Assembly: GCA_017624795.1 (NCBI GenBank)
Contig: JAGAMJ010000035.1
Location: 1-11,134 of the forward strand
Source of the DNA: Clostridia bacterium
Lineage (GTDB): Bacteria > Bacillota > Clostridia > Oscillospirales > CAG-272
DNA: 11,134 nucleotides
Reading direction: 5' to 3'
The notes beneath the pieces are model-generated. The model searched no databases and was not told the DNA's origin. It saw only the letters and a program-made list of their open reading frames with translations. Shown piece by piece: positions 1-6,574 of the stretch (its first letter is position 1; every line of letters starts with the position of its first letter). The translations under genes and the position numbers were made by a program.

Positions 1-197
1 ACAAGACCCCCGTGCTGTTTGTGCACGGAGCTGCGGATCGTTTCGTGCCGATCGAGATGACCTATCAGAACTACGCGGCTTGCCAAGCGCCAAAGCGTCT
101 GCTCGTCGTGCCGGACGCGCGCCACGGTATGAGTTATTTCATCGACAAAGATGCATATGAGCGAGTGACCGATGATTTTTGGCGCGATTTTGACTGA
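1..197 (+). CDS. Alpha/beta hydrolase, C-terminal fragment (YqkD-like)
   Basis: This is the 3' end of a gene whose start lies before the window; the first complete codon is at position 3 and the TGA stop is at 195-197. The visible 64 residues read like the last strand-helix units of an alpha/beta hydrolase. A hydrophobic strand (PVLFVHG) leads into the acid loop GAADRFVP, whose Asp is the expected catalytic acid, and then VVPDARHGMSY, whose His is the expected catalytic base. The nucleophile Ser would lie upstream and cannot be seen. The spacing and the 'FVP...M.Y..Y' pattern resemble Bacillus YqkD-type serine hydrolases of unknown substrate. The stop is only 14 bases from the stop of the convergent DUF1294 gene. 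The fold is fairly certain; the substrate is unknown. Confidence 0.75.
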   Translation, partial: KTPVLFVHGAADRFVPIEMTYQNYAACQAPKRLLVVPDARHGMSYFIDKDAYERVTDDFWRDFD

Positions 198-211
198 TCG
201 TTTTTGGCGCG

Positions 212-478
212 TTAAAGAAAGAATCCAAGATAGAAAAGAAGCCCGACTTGCCAGGCAAGTCCGAGAAGATTGACCGCATAAAAGTACCAATGGCGCGTCT
301 TGTGGTGAAAGAGCTGCATCGCCAGAAGCCCACCAAGAGCGCCGCCCAAAAACGAGGTCAGCAGCAGCGTTTTCTCGGAAATGCGCCAAAGCCCTTTTCT
401 TGCTTTTTGCTTATCCGCGCCGTAAAGAATAAACGCGAGCAGCGAAAGCCCTCCAAACAGTAATAAGGCAATTTTCAT
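212..478 (-). CDS. DUF1294 family small membrane protein
   Basis: An 88-residue protein with three hydrophobic segments (about 2-19, 36-54 and 66-88). It carries the conserved signature of DUF1294: YGADKQKA (19-26), RISEKTLL (32-39), GGALGG (45-50) and FHHKTRH (57-63). Full family length is about 85-90 residues, so it looks complete. The ATG at 478-476 follows a clear Shine-Dalgarno AGGGGG with a short spacer, which supports this start. The protein should sit in the cytoplasmic membrane with the basic HHKTRH loop on one face. The family has no established biochemical function and I do not assign one. It has its own promoter (see 506-534) and converges on the hydrolase. Confidence 0.88.
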   Translation of the reverse strand: MKIALLLFGGLSLLAFILYGADKQKARKGLWRISEKTLLLTSFLGGALGGLLAMQLFHHKTRHWYFYAVNLLGLAWQVGLLFYLGFFL

Positions 479-505
479 ATCGATCCCCCTTTTGTCTATG
501 TATTC

Positions 506-534
506 AGTATACCATATTTATCTCGTGAAAGCAA
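506..534 (-). promoter_or_regulatory. Sigma-70-type promoter of the DUF1294 gene
   Basis: Read on the minus strand: -35 TTGCTT (534-529), 17-bp spacer, -10 TATACT (511-506) preceded by TGG (extended -10). The transcription start would fall near 499, giving a short leader of about 20 nt that includes the AGGGGG ribosome site. The -35 lies immediately beside the T-tract of the antiporter terminator, so transcripts of the two minus-strand genes are probably separate. Confidence 0.65.
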
Positions 535-536
535 GC

Positions 537-570
537 AAAACAAAAATCGCCCCGCCGCTTGGCGGGGCGA
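537..570 (-). terminator. Rho-independent terminator of the antiporter gene
   Basis: A perfect 10-bp GC-rich stem (547-556 pairs with 561-570) closes a GCTT loop at 557-560. On the minus strand the stem is followed by TTTTTG and then TTTT. It lies about 28 bases past the antiporter stop codon. The plus-strand side has no T-run, so it acts in one direction only. Confidence 0.88.
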
Positions 571-597
571 AATTGTATGAAAATAAGACATACGGTA

Positions 598-1959
598 TCA
601 AAGTTTGCTTTGAGCGCCGACTTCTTCGCCCTTTTGCTCGTCTGCAAAAACGTTGATCTCAATGCTGATCTCCGACTCGCTGCTTTGCGCTGTGTCGGTG
701 CTTGTTTTACGCGCACTTGTTTTGCCCTCGGGCTTGATCTCGCCCGCACGCATCAATGCCATTTTTGTAAGCGTGGGACCGACTAACTCATAGATCAGCA
801 CGGAAAACAGTGTGATCTGCGCCACGATCGCGCCGCCGTCGTTCATGGCCTGTGCCTTCATTGCCATGCCCAGCGCCACGCCCGCTTGCGGCAAAAGTGT
901 GATACCGAGGTACTTGACGACATTGGGATCGCAGTGCATCAGTTTCGCGCTGCCGAACGCGCCGCTGTATTTACCAAGCGAGCGTGCAGCGATGTAGACA
1001 AGTCCGATCAAAACGATCGCCCAATCGGTGAAGACCGAAAGCTCTAATTCAGCGCCGCTTAAAACGAAGAACAGAATGAAAATAGGGGCGGTCCAGCGGT
1101 CAAGGCGATCCATCAACTCCGCCGAGAAGTCACAGATATTGCAGAAGACCGTGCCCAGCATCATGCACGAAAGCAGGGGAGAGAAGGCAACATGAACGCT
1201 GCCGATATGGAAATTCAGGTTAGAGATCGCGACGGTGACCAGAACGAACGCCACCGACATCGAAAGACGCTTTGAACGAGAGTGGAAAAAGCGTTCGCAG
1301 AAGGTGAAGAACAGCCCCATCGTGATGCCAAGCGCAAGGGAGAGCACCACCTCAAGGATCGGTTCCAGGAAGATCGAAAGTGCATTGATCTTGCCCACGG
1401 AGATCGCGTTTGCGACGCCAAAGGAGATCGCGAACAGGATAAGTCCCACGGCATCGTCCAGCGCAACAACGGGCAGAAGCGTTGAGGTCAAAGGTCCCTT
1501 TGCCTTGTACTGACGCACCACCATCAAGGTGGCGGCAGGCGCGGTCGCAGAGGCGATCGCACCTAACACGATCGCAGCGGGCAGGGAGAGCTTATCCGGT
1601 ATGGCAAAATGCAGACCGATCAGCGCGGCGTCCACCAAAAGCGTGGCGACGACCGCTTGCAGAACGCCGATGACGGCGGCTTGCTTGCCGATGTGCTTCA
1701 ATTCTGACAGGCGGAATTCGTTTCCGATAGAGAAAGCGATAAAGCCCAACGCCACGTCGCAGATGATGCCATAGCTTTTCACGTCTGCCATGCTGATAAA
1801 GCCGATGCCGGGCACGCCCAAGAGTCCAAGGCAATACGGACCGATCAGAATACCGGCGATCAGATAAGCGGTGACGGCGGGGAGCTGTAGCTTTTTGGCG
1901 ACGCGGGAAAGCATCAATCCCGCGAAAAGCGCGATAGAAAGTGATAATAGGGTTTGCAT
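598..1959 (-). CDS. CPA2-type cation:proton antiporter
   Basis: A 453-residue polytopic membrane protein with about 12 predicted helices from residue 2 to about 400. It should exchange Na+ or K+ for H+ across the cytoplasmic membrane. Family landmarks of the CPA2 (NapA/KefB-like) exchangers are visible: LPAVTAYLIAGILIGP near the N-terminus (26-41), GAIASATAPAATLMVVRQ (133-150), the ion-binding Asp pair in VVALDDAVGL (164-173, D168-D169), FFVLSGAELEL (297-307), the helix Arg in AARSLGKY (324-331) and LLPQAGVALGMA (355-366). After the last helix there is only a hydrophilic tail of about 50 residues, rich in Ser, Thr and acidic residues. No Rossmann-type TrkA-N/RCK domain is present, so nucleotide gating as in KefC is unlikely. 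The ATG at 1959 follows CGGAG with a 7-nt spacer. It has its own promoter and terminator. The transported ion cannot be read from sequence. Confidence 0.88.
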   Translation of the reverse strand: MQTLLSLSIALFAGLMLSRVAKKLQLPAVTAYLIAGILIGPYCLGLLGVPGIGFISMADVKSYGIICDVALGFIAFSIGNEFRLSELKHIGKQAAVIGVLQAVVATLLVDAALIGLHFAIPDKLSLPAAIVLGAIASATAPAATLMVVRQYKAKGPLTSTLLPVVALDDAVGLILFAISFGVANAISVGKINALSIFLEPILEVVLSLALGITMGLFFTFCERFFHSRSKRLSMSVAFVLVTVAISNLNFHIGSVHVAFSPLLSCMMLGTVFCNICDFSAELMDRLDRWTAPIFILFFVLSGAELELSVFTDWAIVLIGLVYIAARSLGKYSGAFGSAKLMHCDPNVVKYLGITLLPQAGVALGMAMKAQAMNDGGAIVAQITLFSVLIYELVGPTLTKMALMRAGEIKPEGKTSARKTSTDTAQSSESEISIEINVFADEQKGEEVGAQSKL

Positions 1960-2006
1960 AGGTAACTCCGTTATAATTATAATGTGATGGGATCGAACCG
2001 TATAGC

Positions 2007-2035
2007 ATCATAGCACTTTTCACGGGGAAAGTCAA
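2007..2035 (-). promoter_or_regulatory. Sigma-70-type promoter of the antiporter gene
   Basis: Minus strand: -35 TTGACT (2035-2030), 17-bp spacer, -10 TATGAT (2012-2007). The spacing is ideal and both hexamers are 5/6 matches. The predicted start is near 2000, leaving a leader of about 40 nt before the ATG at 1959. It is divergent from the rfbA promoter, with about 108 bp between the two -35 elements. Confidence 0.75.
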
Positions 2036-2094
2036 GCAAAAACAGACAAAATCCTCTAAAAAATTTTCACTCGTTACGACCGGTGCGGAGCTCC

Positions 2095-2150
2095 TCTTTT
2101 TTTACCAATGACTTTTCAAAAAAGAGCATCTTTTTTTGCCTATTGCTTTT
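2095..2150. repeat. Imperfect 22-bp direct repeat upstream of rfbA
   Basis: Two copies, 2095-2116 and 2129-2150, match at 18 of 22 positions. Both begin TCTTTTTTT, continue with CC and AT at the same offsets and end CTTTT. They are offset by exactly 34 bp. The second copy contains the rfbA -35 element (2143-2148). This could be a duplicated binding site or a decayed promoter duplication; part of the match comes from low-complexity T-runs, so significance is uncertain. Confidence 0.4.
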
Positions 2151-2171
2151 TCTATTATGATGTGGTATAAT
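2143..2171 (+). promoter_or_regulatory. Sigma-70-type promoter of the rhamnose/glycan operon
   Basis: -35 TTGCTT (2143-2148), 17-bp spacer, perfect -10 TATAAT (2166-2171) preceded by TGG (extended -10). The transcription start is predicted near 2178, giving a leader of about 78 nt before the rfbA ATG. It is the only strong promoter I see before the seven genes that follow and probably drives all of them. Confidence 0.82.
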
Positions 2172-2228
2172 ATCAGTGTAGATGCTACAAGCAACTGCCG
2201 TATCTGGCAAAACTTGACTGCACTTGCG

Positions 2229-2245
2229 CCAAAAACAGTTTTTGG
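2229..2245 (+). promoter_or_regulatory. 17-bp palindrome in the rfbA leader, overlapping the ribosome site
   Basis: Two perfect 8-base arms (CCAAAAAC and GTTTTTGG) flank a single central A. The last two G bases are also the first two of the rfbA Shine-Dalgarno GGAGG (2244-2248). As DNA this could be an operator for a dimeric protein. As RNA a small hairpin of about five pairs could cover part of the ribosome site. It lies well downstream of the promoter (about +52 to +68). No protein or ligand can be named. Confidence 0.4.
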
Positions 2246-2255
2246 AGGAAAAATT

Positions 2256-3155
2256 ATGAAAGGTATTATTCTTGCGGGCGGATCGGGAACACGACTCTAC
2301 CCTTTAACGCGCGTAACGAGTAAGCAGCTTCTGCCCGTGTATGACAAGCCGATGATCTATTATCCTCTTTCGGTCTTGATGAATGCGGGTATCCGTGACA
2401 TTATGATCATCTCCACGCCGGAGGATCTGCCCAGATTTGAAAATCTGTTCAAGGACGGAAGCGACTTGGGACTTCGCTTGCAGTATGCGGTACAGGAAAA
2501 GCCGCAGGGCTTGGCACAGGCATTCCTCATCGCAGAGGAATTCATTGGCGATGATTGCGTTGCCATGGTGCTTGGCGACAATATTTTTGCGGGGTATGGC
2601 CTCAAAAATCGCTTGCGCAAGGCAGCACAGATCGCTCGCGGAGGAGAAGCGACCGTTTTCGGCTATTACGTGGACGATCCCCAGCGCTTTGGCATCGTGG
2701 AATTCGACGCCGAGGGCAAGGCGGTTTCGATCGAAGAAAAGCCGAAGGAGCCCAAGAGCAATTACTGCGTAACGGGCCTGTATTTTTATGACAATGACGT
2801 GGTGAAGTACGCTAAGGAGGTCAAGCCCTCCGCCCGCGGCGAGCTTGAAATCACCGACATCAATAAGCGCTATCTTGCCGAGGGGCGCTTGCAGGTCGAG
2901 GTCCTTGGACAGGGCTTTACCTGGCTGGATACCGGCACACATGAAAGCTTGGTCGAAGCCACCGAGTTTATCAAAGCCGTCGAAACGCATCAGCATCGCA
3001 AGGTCGCTTGTATTGAGGAGATCGCGTATCTCAACGCTTGGATCACCAAGGAGCAGGTGCTGGGGCTTTGCGACCGACTCAACAACCAGTACGGCGACTA
3101 CATCAGAAACGTTGTCAATGGCAAGTATATTGACGGCACACATAAAACGGAGTGA
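2256..3155 (+). CDS. rfbA: Glucose-1-phosphate thymidylyltransferase
   Basis: A 299-residue enzyme that joins glucose-1-phosphate and dTTP to make dTDP-glucose, the first step of dTDP-L-rhamnose synthesis in the cytoplasm. The N-terminal nucleotide-binding signature is intact: LAGGSGTRLYPLT (6-18) followed by SKQLLPVYDKPMIYYPLS (22-39). The metal-binding Asp is in MVLGDN (D108), the sugar-binding segment EKP is at 161-163, and the second metal Asp is in WLDTGTHESL (D225). Length is typical of RmlA (about 290-300). The ATG at 2256 was chosen over an upstream in-frame ATG at 2136 because it has GGAGG seven bases before it, starts exactly at the family N-terminus, and the upstream codon would overlap the promoter. 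It is the first gene of the operon; rfbB begins 9 bases after its stop. Confidence 0.97.
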   Translation: MKGIILAGGSGTRLYPLTRVTSKQLLPVYDKPMIYYPLSVLMNAGIRDIMIISTPEDLPRFENLFKDGSDLGLRLQYAVQEKPQGLAQAFLIAEEFIGDDCVAMVLGDNIFAGYGLKNRLRKAAQIARGGEATVFGYYVDDPQRFGIVEFDAEGKAVSIEEKPKEPKSNYCVTGLYFYDNDVVKYAKEVKPSARGELEITDINKRYLAEGRLQVEVLGQGFTWLDTGTHESLVEATEFIKAVETHQHRKVACIEEIAYLNAWITKEQVLGLCDRLNNQYGDYIRNVVNGKYIDGTHKTE

Positions 3156-3164
3156 GGGAAAGAT

Positions 3165-4187
3165 ATGACGATCATTGTGACCGGCGGAGCCGGATTTATT
3201 GGCGGCAATTTTGTCCATTATATGTTGAAAAAATATCCCCAGGATCGTATCGTTTGCATCGATAAGCTGACCTATGCGGGTAATATGTCTACGCTTGCCG
3301 GCGTGATGGACAATGAAAACTTCAAGTTTTACAAGACCGATATTTGTGACCGCGTTGCGATCTGCGAGATCTTTGAAACGGAAAAGCCAGACGTGGTGAT
3401 CAATTTCGCGGCAGAGAGCCACGTGGACAGAAGCATTGAAAATCCCGAGGTCTTTTTGCAGACCAACATTTTGGGCACGCAGGTTTTGATGGACGCTTGC
3501 CGCAAATACGGTATTGGGCGCTATCATCAGGTTTCGACGGACGAGGTCTACGGCGATCTGCCCCTGGACAGACCTGACCTTTTCTTCACCGAGGAAACGC
3601 CCATTCATACAAGCTCCCCCTATTCCAGCTCCAAGGCGGGTGCCGACCTCTTGGTGCTCGCGTATCACAGGACCTACGGGCTGCCTGTGACCATCAGCCG
3701 CTGCTCCAACAACTACGGTCCTTATCATTTCCCCGAAAAGCTGATCCCGTTGATGATCGCAAACGCCCTGAACGACAAGGCGCTGCCCGTGTACGGAGAG
3801 GGGTTGAACGTTCGCGACTGGCTCTACGTCGAGGATCACTGCAAGGCGATCGATCTGATCGTACGAAAGGGACGTGTGGGCGAGGTCTATAACGTTGGCG
3901 GACATAACGAAAAGCGCAATATCGACATCGTTAAGATCATCTTGAAGGAGCTTGGAAAGCCCGAGTCGCTGATCACCTACGTTGCCGACCGCAAGGGGCA
4001 CGATATGCGCTATGCCATCGATCCCACCAAGATCAGCCGTGAGCTTGGCTGGCTGCCCGAAACGAAGTTTGAGGATGGCATCAAGAAGACCATTGCGTGG
4101 TATCTGGAAAACAGAGAATGGTGGGAAAATATCATTTCCGGCGAATATCAAAATTACTACGAAAAAATGTACGGAGACCGTAAATGA
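3165..4187 (+). CDS. rfbB: dTDP-glucose 4,6-dehydratase
   Basis: A 340-residue extended short-chain dehydrogenase that converts dTDP-glucose to dTDP-4-keto-6-deoxyglucose with bound NAD+. The Rossmann glycine motif is TGGAGFIG (6-13; G7, G10, G13). The dehydratase signature STDEVYG (124-130) supplies T125, D126 and E127, which act in dehydration. The SDR Tyr/Lys pair is in PYSSSKAGAD (Y153, K157). NNYGPYHFPEKLIP (182-195) is the usual dTDP-sugar binding region, and GEGLNVRDWLYVEDH matches the family closely. Length is normal. The ribosome site GAGGG (3154-3158) overlaps the rfbA stop codon, which suggests coupled translation. The last base pairs overlap rfbD by four bases (ATGA). Confidence 0.97.
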   Translation: MTIIVTGGAGFIGGNFVHYMLKKYPQDRIVCIDKLTYAGNMSTLAGVMDNENFKFYKTDICDRVAICEIFETEKPDVVINFAAESHVDRSIENPEVFLQTNILGTQVLMDACRKYGIGRYHQVSTDEVYGDLPLDRPDLFFTEETPIHTSSPYSSSKAGADLLVLAYHRTYGLPVTISRCSNNYGPYHFPEKLIPLMIANALNDKALPVYGEGLNVRDWLYVEDHCKAIDLIVRKGRVGEVYNVGGHNEKRNIDIVKIILKELGKPESLITYVADRKGHDMRYAIDPTKISRELGWLPETKFEDGIKKTIAWYLENREWWENIISGEYQNYYEKMYGDRK

Positions 4188-5098
4188 GAGTTTTTGTCAC
4201 CGGCGTAGGCGGTCAACTTGGCCATGACGTGATGAACGAGCTGCACAGACGCGGGCATACTGCCATTGGCAGCGATATCGCTGCTACGTACAGCGGTGTG
4301 CAGGACGGCAGTGCTGTGACCAAGCTCCCTTACGTGGCTTTGGATGTTGCCGATCCTTTGGCGGTTAGGCGCGCGATCGGGGCACAAAAGCCCGATGCGG
4401 TGATCCACTGTGCCGCATGGACGGCGGTGGATCTTGCCGAGGACGAGGAAAATAGGGAAACGGTGTATGCCGTGAATGCGCGCGGCACGCGGCATATTGC
4501 CGAGGTCTGCAAGGACCTTGATTGTAAAATGCTCTACATCAGCACCGATTACGTCTTTGACGGAAGTGGGGAAGCCCCCTGGCACCCCGATTGCAAGGAG
4601 CACGCGCCGATCAACGTTTACGGCAGGTCGAAGCTTGAAGGCGAGCTTGCGGTATCCGAGCTGCTTTCCAAATATTTCGTCGTCCGCATCGCTTGGGTTT
4701 TTGGATTGAATGGAAAGAACTTCGTCAGAACGATGCTGAACGTGGGCAAAAAATTCGATACCGTCCGCGTGGTTTGCGACCAGATCGGTACACCGACCTA
4801 TACTGCGGACCTGGCGCGCCTTTTGGTGGATATGATCGAAAGCGAAAAATACGGATATTATCATGCGACCAATGAGGGTGGGTACATCAGTTGGTACGAT
4901 CTTGCTTGTGAGATCTTCCGTCAAGCGGGATATGCCACGAAGGTGGTACCCGTGACGACGGCAGAGTACGGGCTTTCCAAGGCGGCAAGACCATTCAACA
5001 GCCGCTTGGACAAAACCAAGCTTAAAGAAGCGGGCTTTGTGCCGTTGCCCGATTGGCGTGATGCCATAAGCAGATATTTAACGGAGATAAAGGATTGA
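4184..5098 (+). CDS. rfbD: dTDP-4-dehydrorhamnose reductase
   Basis: A 304-residue SDR-family reductase that performs the last step, reducing dTDP-4-dehydro-L-rhamnose to dTDP-L-rhamnose with NAD(P)H. Visible features are the Rossmann motif TGVGGQLG (6-13), the family marker CAAWTAVDLAE (76-86), the catalytic STDYVFDG (120-127), the Tyr/Lys pair in VYGRSKLEGE (Y146, K150) and DQIGTPTYTADLA (199-211). Length is at the long end of the usual 280-305 range because of a short insert after the first strand-helix unit (about 33-47). The ATG overlaps the rfbB stop as ATGA and has GGAG eight bases upstream, a classic translational-coupling arrangement. In this operon it precedes rfbC with a single base between them. 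Confidence 0.96.
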   Translation: MRVFVTGVGGQLGHDVMNELHRRGHTAIGSDIAATYSGVQDGSAVTKLPYVALDVADPLAVRRAIGAQKPDAVIHCAAWTAVDLAEDEENRETVYAVNARGTRHIAEVCKDLDCKMLYISTDYVFDGSGEAPWHPDCKEHAPINVYGRSKLEGELAVSELLSKYFVVRIAWVFGLNGKNFVRTMLNVGKKFDTVRVVCDQIGTPTYTADLARLLVDMIESEKYGYYHATNEGGYISWYDLACEIFRQAGYATKVVPVTTAEYGLSKAARPFNSRLDKTKLKEAGFVPLPDWRDAISRYLTEIKD

Positions 5099-5099
5099 T

Positions 5100-5702
5100 A
5101 TGGGACAGATCAAGGTAACGCCCGCACCGATCAAGGGCTTGTACATCATTGAACCCGCCGTTCACGGCGACGCACGTGGCTATTTTATGGAAACCTACAA
5201 TCAGCGCGATATGACCGAAGCAGGACTTCATATGAATTTCGTGCAGGATAATCAGTCTATGAGCACAAAGGGCGTGCTGCGCGGGCTTCATTTCCAAAAG
5301 GAATATCCGCAGGGCAAGCTGGTGCGCGTCATTCAGGGACGCGTGTTTGACGTTGCCGTGGATCTTCGCCGCGATTCCGAAACCTACGGTCAATGGTACG
5401 GCTTGGAAATGAGCGAGGAAAACAAAAAGCAGTTCTATATTTCCGAGGGGTTTGCGCACGGTTTTCTTGTTTTAAGCGATACTGCACAGATCTGCTATAA
5501 GGTCACTGATTTCTATCACCCTGGTGACGAGGGGGGACTTGCATGGAACGATCCCGCCATCGGCATCCAATGGCCCGAGCTATTGGGTGAGTATCAGGGA
5601 AATGCCGAGGCGACGGGCTATGCACTTTCAGACGGCACGCCGCTGATCCTGAGCGAAAAGGATCAGAAATGGCTGTGCCTTGCCGACACCTTTTCCTTTT
5701 AA
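5100..5702 (+). CDS. rfbC: dTDP-4-dehydrorhamnose 3,5-epimerase
   Basis: A 200-residue cupin epimerase that inverts C3 and C5 of dTDP-4-keto-6-deoxyglucose, between the RfbB and RfbD steps. The family core is clear: HGDARGYFMETYN (22-34), GVLRGLHFQ (58-66) with the catalytic His H64, the basic QGKLVRVIQG (71-80) with K74, ISEGFAHGFLVLSD (114-127) with H120, and CYKVTDFYHPGDEGGLAWNDP (132-152), which contains the catalytic Tyr candidates Y133 and Y139. The protein normally acts as a dimer. Length is slightly above the usual 180-190. The gene starts one base after the rfbD stop with AAAGGA five bases before the ATG. Together with rfbA, B and D it completes the pathway in the order A-B-D-C, different from the enterobacterial B-D-A-C order. 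Confidence 0.96.
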   Translation: MGQIKVTPAPIKGLYIIEPAVHGDARGYFMETYNQRDMTEAGLHMNFVQDNQSMSTKGVLRGLHFQKEYPQGKLVRVIQGRVFDVAVDLRRDSETYGQWYGLEMSEENKKQFYISEGFAHGFLVLSDTAQICYKVTDFYHPGDEGGLAWNDPAIGIQWPELLGEYQGNAEATGYALSDGTPLILSEKDQKWLCLADTFSF

Positions 5703-5704
5703 GC

Positions 5705-6568
5705 ATGTTGAAGATCGACGTTGTGTGCCCCCTGTACCGTGCCGATGATGAGATCGACGCGGTGCTTGGCGGGCTGGTGGCACAAAAGAATATTATTTTG
5801 AACAAAGTCGTTTTCCCGATCACCGATGCGGGGGACGACCTTTCTGTCATTATCCAAAAAATTGAAAAAGCGGGATTTGTGCATTTTCTCGTACCGTTGG
5901 CGGACTTTTCTCACAGTCTTACGCGGCAGACCGCCATTTTTGACTATTGTGAGAGCGACGCGGTGGTGATGATCTCCCAGGACGTGCGCTTTGCAAACGA
6001 CGACGCACTGTTTGAGCTGGCATCTGCCATTGACGGGAGCTGCGTGTATGCCTATGGCAGACAGATCTGCTCGAAAAAGACCATTGAGCGGTATATTCGG
6101 GGAAAGAATTACGGGGCAAAAAGCTTTACGGTTTCAAGCGACGATGTAGAGAAGATGCAGTTGTCCGCTTTTTTTGCGTCAGATGCCTTTTCCGCCTATC
6201 ATCGCCCCACGTTTTTGAAATTGGGTGGATACGACAGCATCCATATGATGATGAACGAGGATATGTATTACGCCAAGAAGGTCATCGACTGCGGCTATCG
6301 GAAGGCGTACGTTGCAACGGCGGTGGTCGAGCACGCGCATCAGTACACTCTGCGTCAGCTCTACGATCGGTACCGCTTAACGGGCATATGGTTTTCGCAG
6401 CACCCGCAATTCGATCGCTATAAAACGACCGATTCGGGTATGCGTTTGGCGACGCACGTATTCAAAAAAGCGTTACGGGATCTGAATTTGCGTGTCCTGC
6501 TGCGCTTTTTGCCGGATATGTCGGCAAGGTATCTTGGTATGAAAAAAGGAAAAAAGGAAAAGAGGTGA
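5705..6568 (+). CDS. Family 2 glycosyltransferase, rhamnosyltransferase-like
   Basis: A 287-residue cytosolic or membrane-associated GT-A enzyme that probably transfers a sugar, plausibly rhamnose from dTDP-rhamnose, to a lipid-linked acceptor. It starts with the GT2 beta-strand DVVCPLYRADDEID (5-18). The acidic metal/nucleotide motif is SQDV (91-94), equivalent to the 'TQD' of rhamnosyltransferases. Later come SDAFSAYHRPTFLKLGGYD (159-177), the conserved NED (184-186), and VEHAHQYTLRQLYDRYRLTG (208-227), which resembles the 'V.HSH.Y...F.RY...G' pattern of rhamnosyltransferases. The tail is basic. The ATG at 5705 is at the usual family N-terminus but has no Shine-Dalgarno site. The in-frame ATG at 5669 has AAAAGGA six bases upstream and would add 12 residues while overlapping rfbC by 34 bases. 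Donor and acceptor are inferred from context. Confidence 0.85.
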   Translation: MLKIDVVCPLYRADDEIDAVLGGLVAQKNIILNKVVFPITDAGDDLSVIIQKIEKAGFVHFLVPLADFSHSLTRQTAIFDYCESDAVVMISQDVRFANDDALFELASAIDGSCVYAYGRQICSKKTIERYIRGKNYGAKSFTVSSDDVEKMQLSAFFASDAFSAYHRPTFLKLGGYDSIHMMMNEDMYYAKKVIDCGYRKAYVATAVVEHAHQYTLRQLYDRYRLTGIWFSQHPQFDRYKTTDSGMRLATHVFKKALRDLNLRVLLRFLPDMSARYLGMKKGKKEKR

Positions 6569-6574
6569 TCTTTT

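Noticed and set aside
176..211. Direct repeat TTTTTGGCGCG at 176-186 and 201-211
   Set aside because: Eleven bases, one copy within coding sequence, no associated structure; taken as chance or micro-duplication without function.
2094..2137. A-T rich stem (CTCTTTTTT with AAAAAAGAG) followed by a T7 run, terminator-like on the plus strand
   Set aside because: No plus-strand gene ends upstream, the stem has a 15-base loop and only three G-C pairs; better explained by the T-rich direct repeat.
2196..2209. Small hairpin TGCC/GGCA in the rfbA leader as a possible riboswitch element
   Set aside because: Only four pairs, and no recognisable riboswitch core in the 78-nt leader.
2136..2255. Upstream in-frame ATG extending RfbA by 40 residues
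   Set aside because: The extension spans the -35 and -10 elements and does not resemble RmlA; the GGAGG-preceded ATG at 2256 matches the family start.
2304..4151. Open frame of 615 codons on the minus strand, antisense to rfbA and rfbB
   Set aside because: It lies wholly within two certain genes on the other strand, has no ribosome site or promoter of its own and matches no family; it arises from codon usage of the real genes.
4157..4924. Open frame of 255 codons on the minus strand, opposite rfbD
   Set aside because: Antisense to a certain gene, no ribosome site and no recognisable motif.
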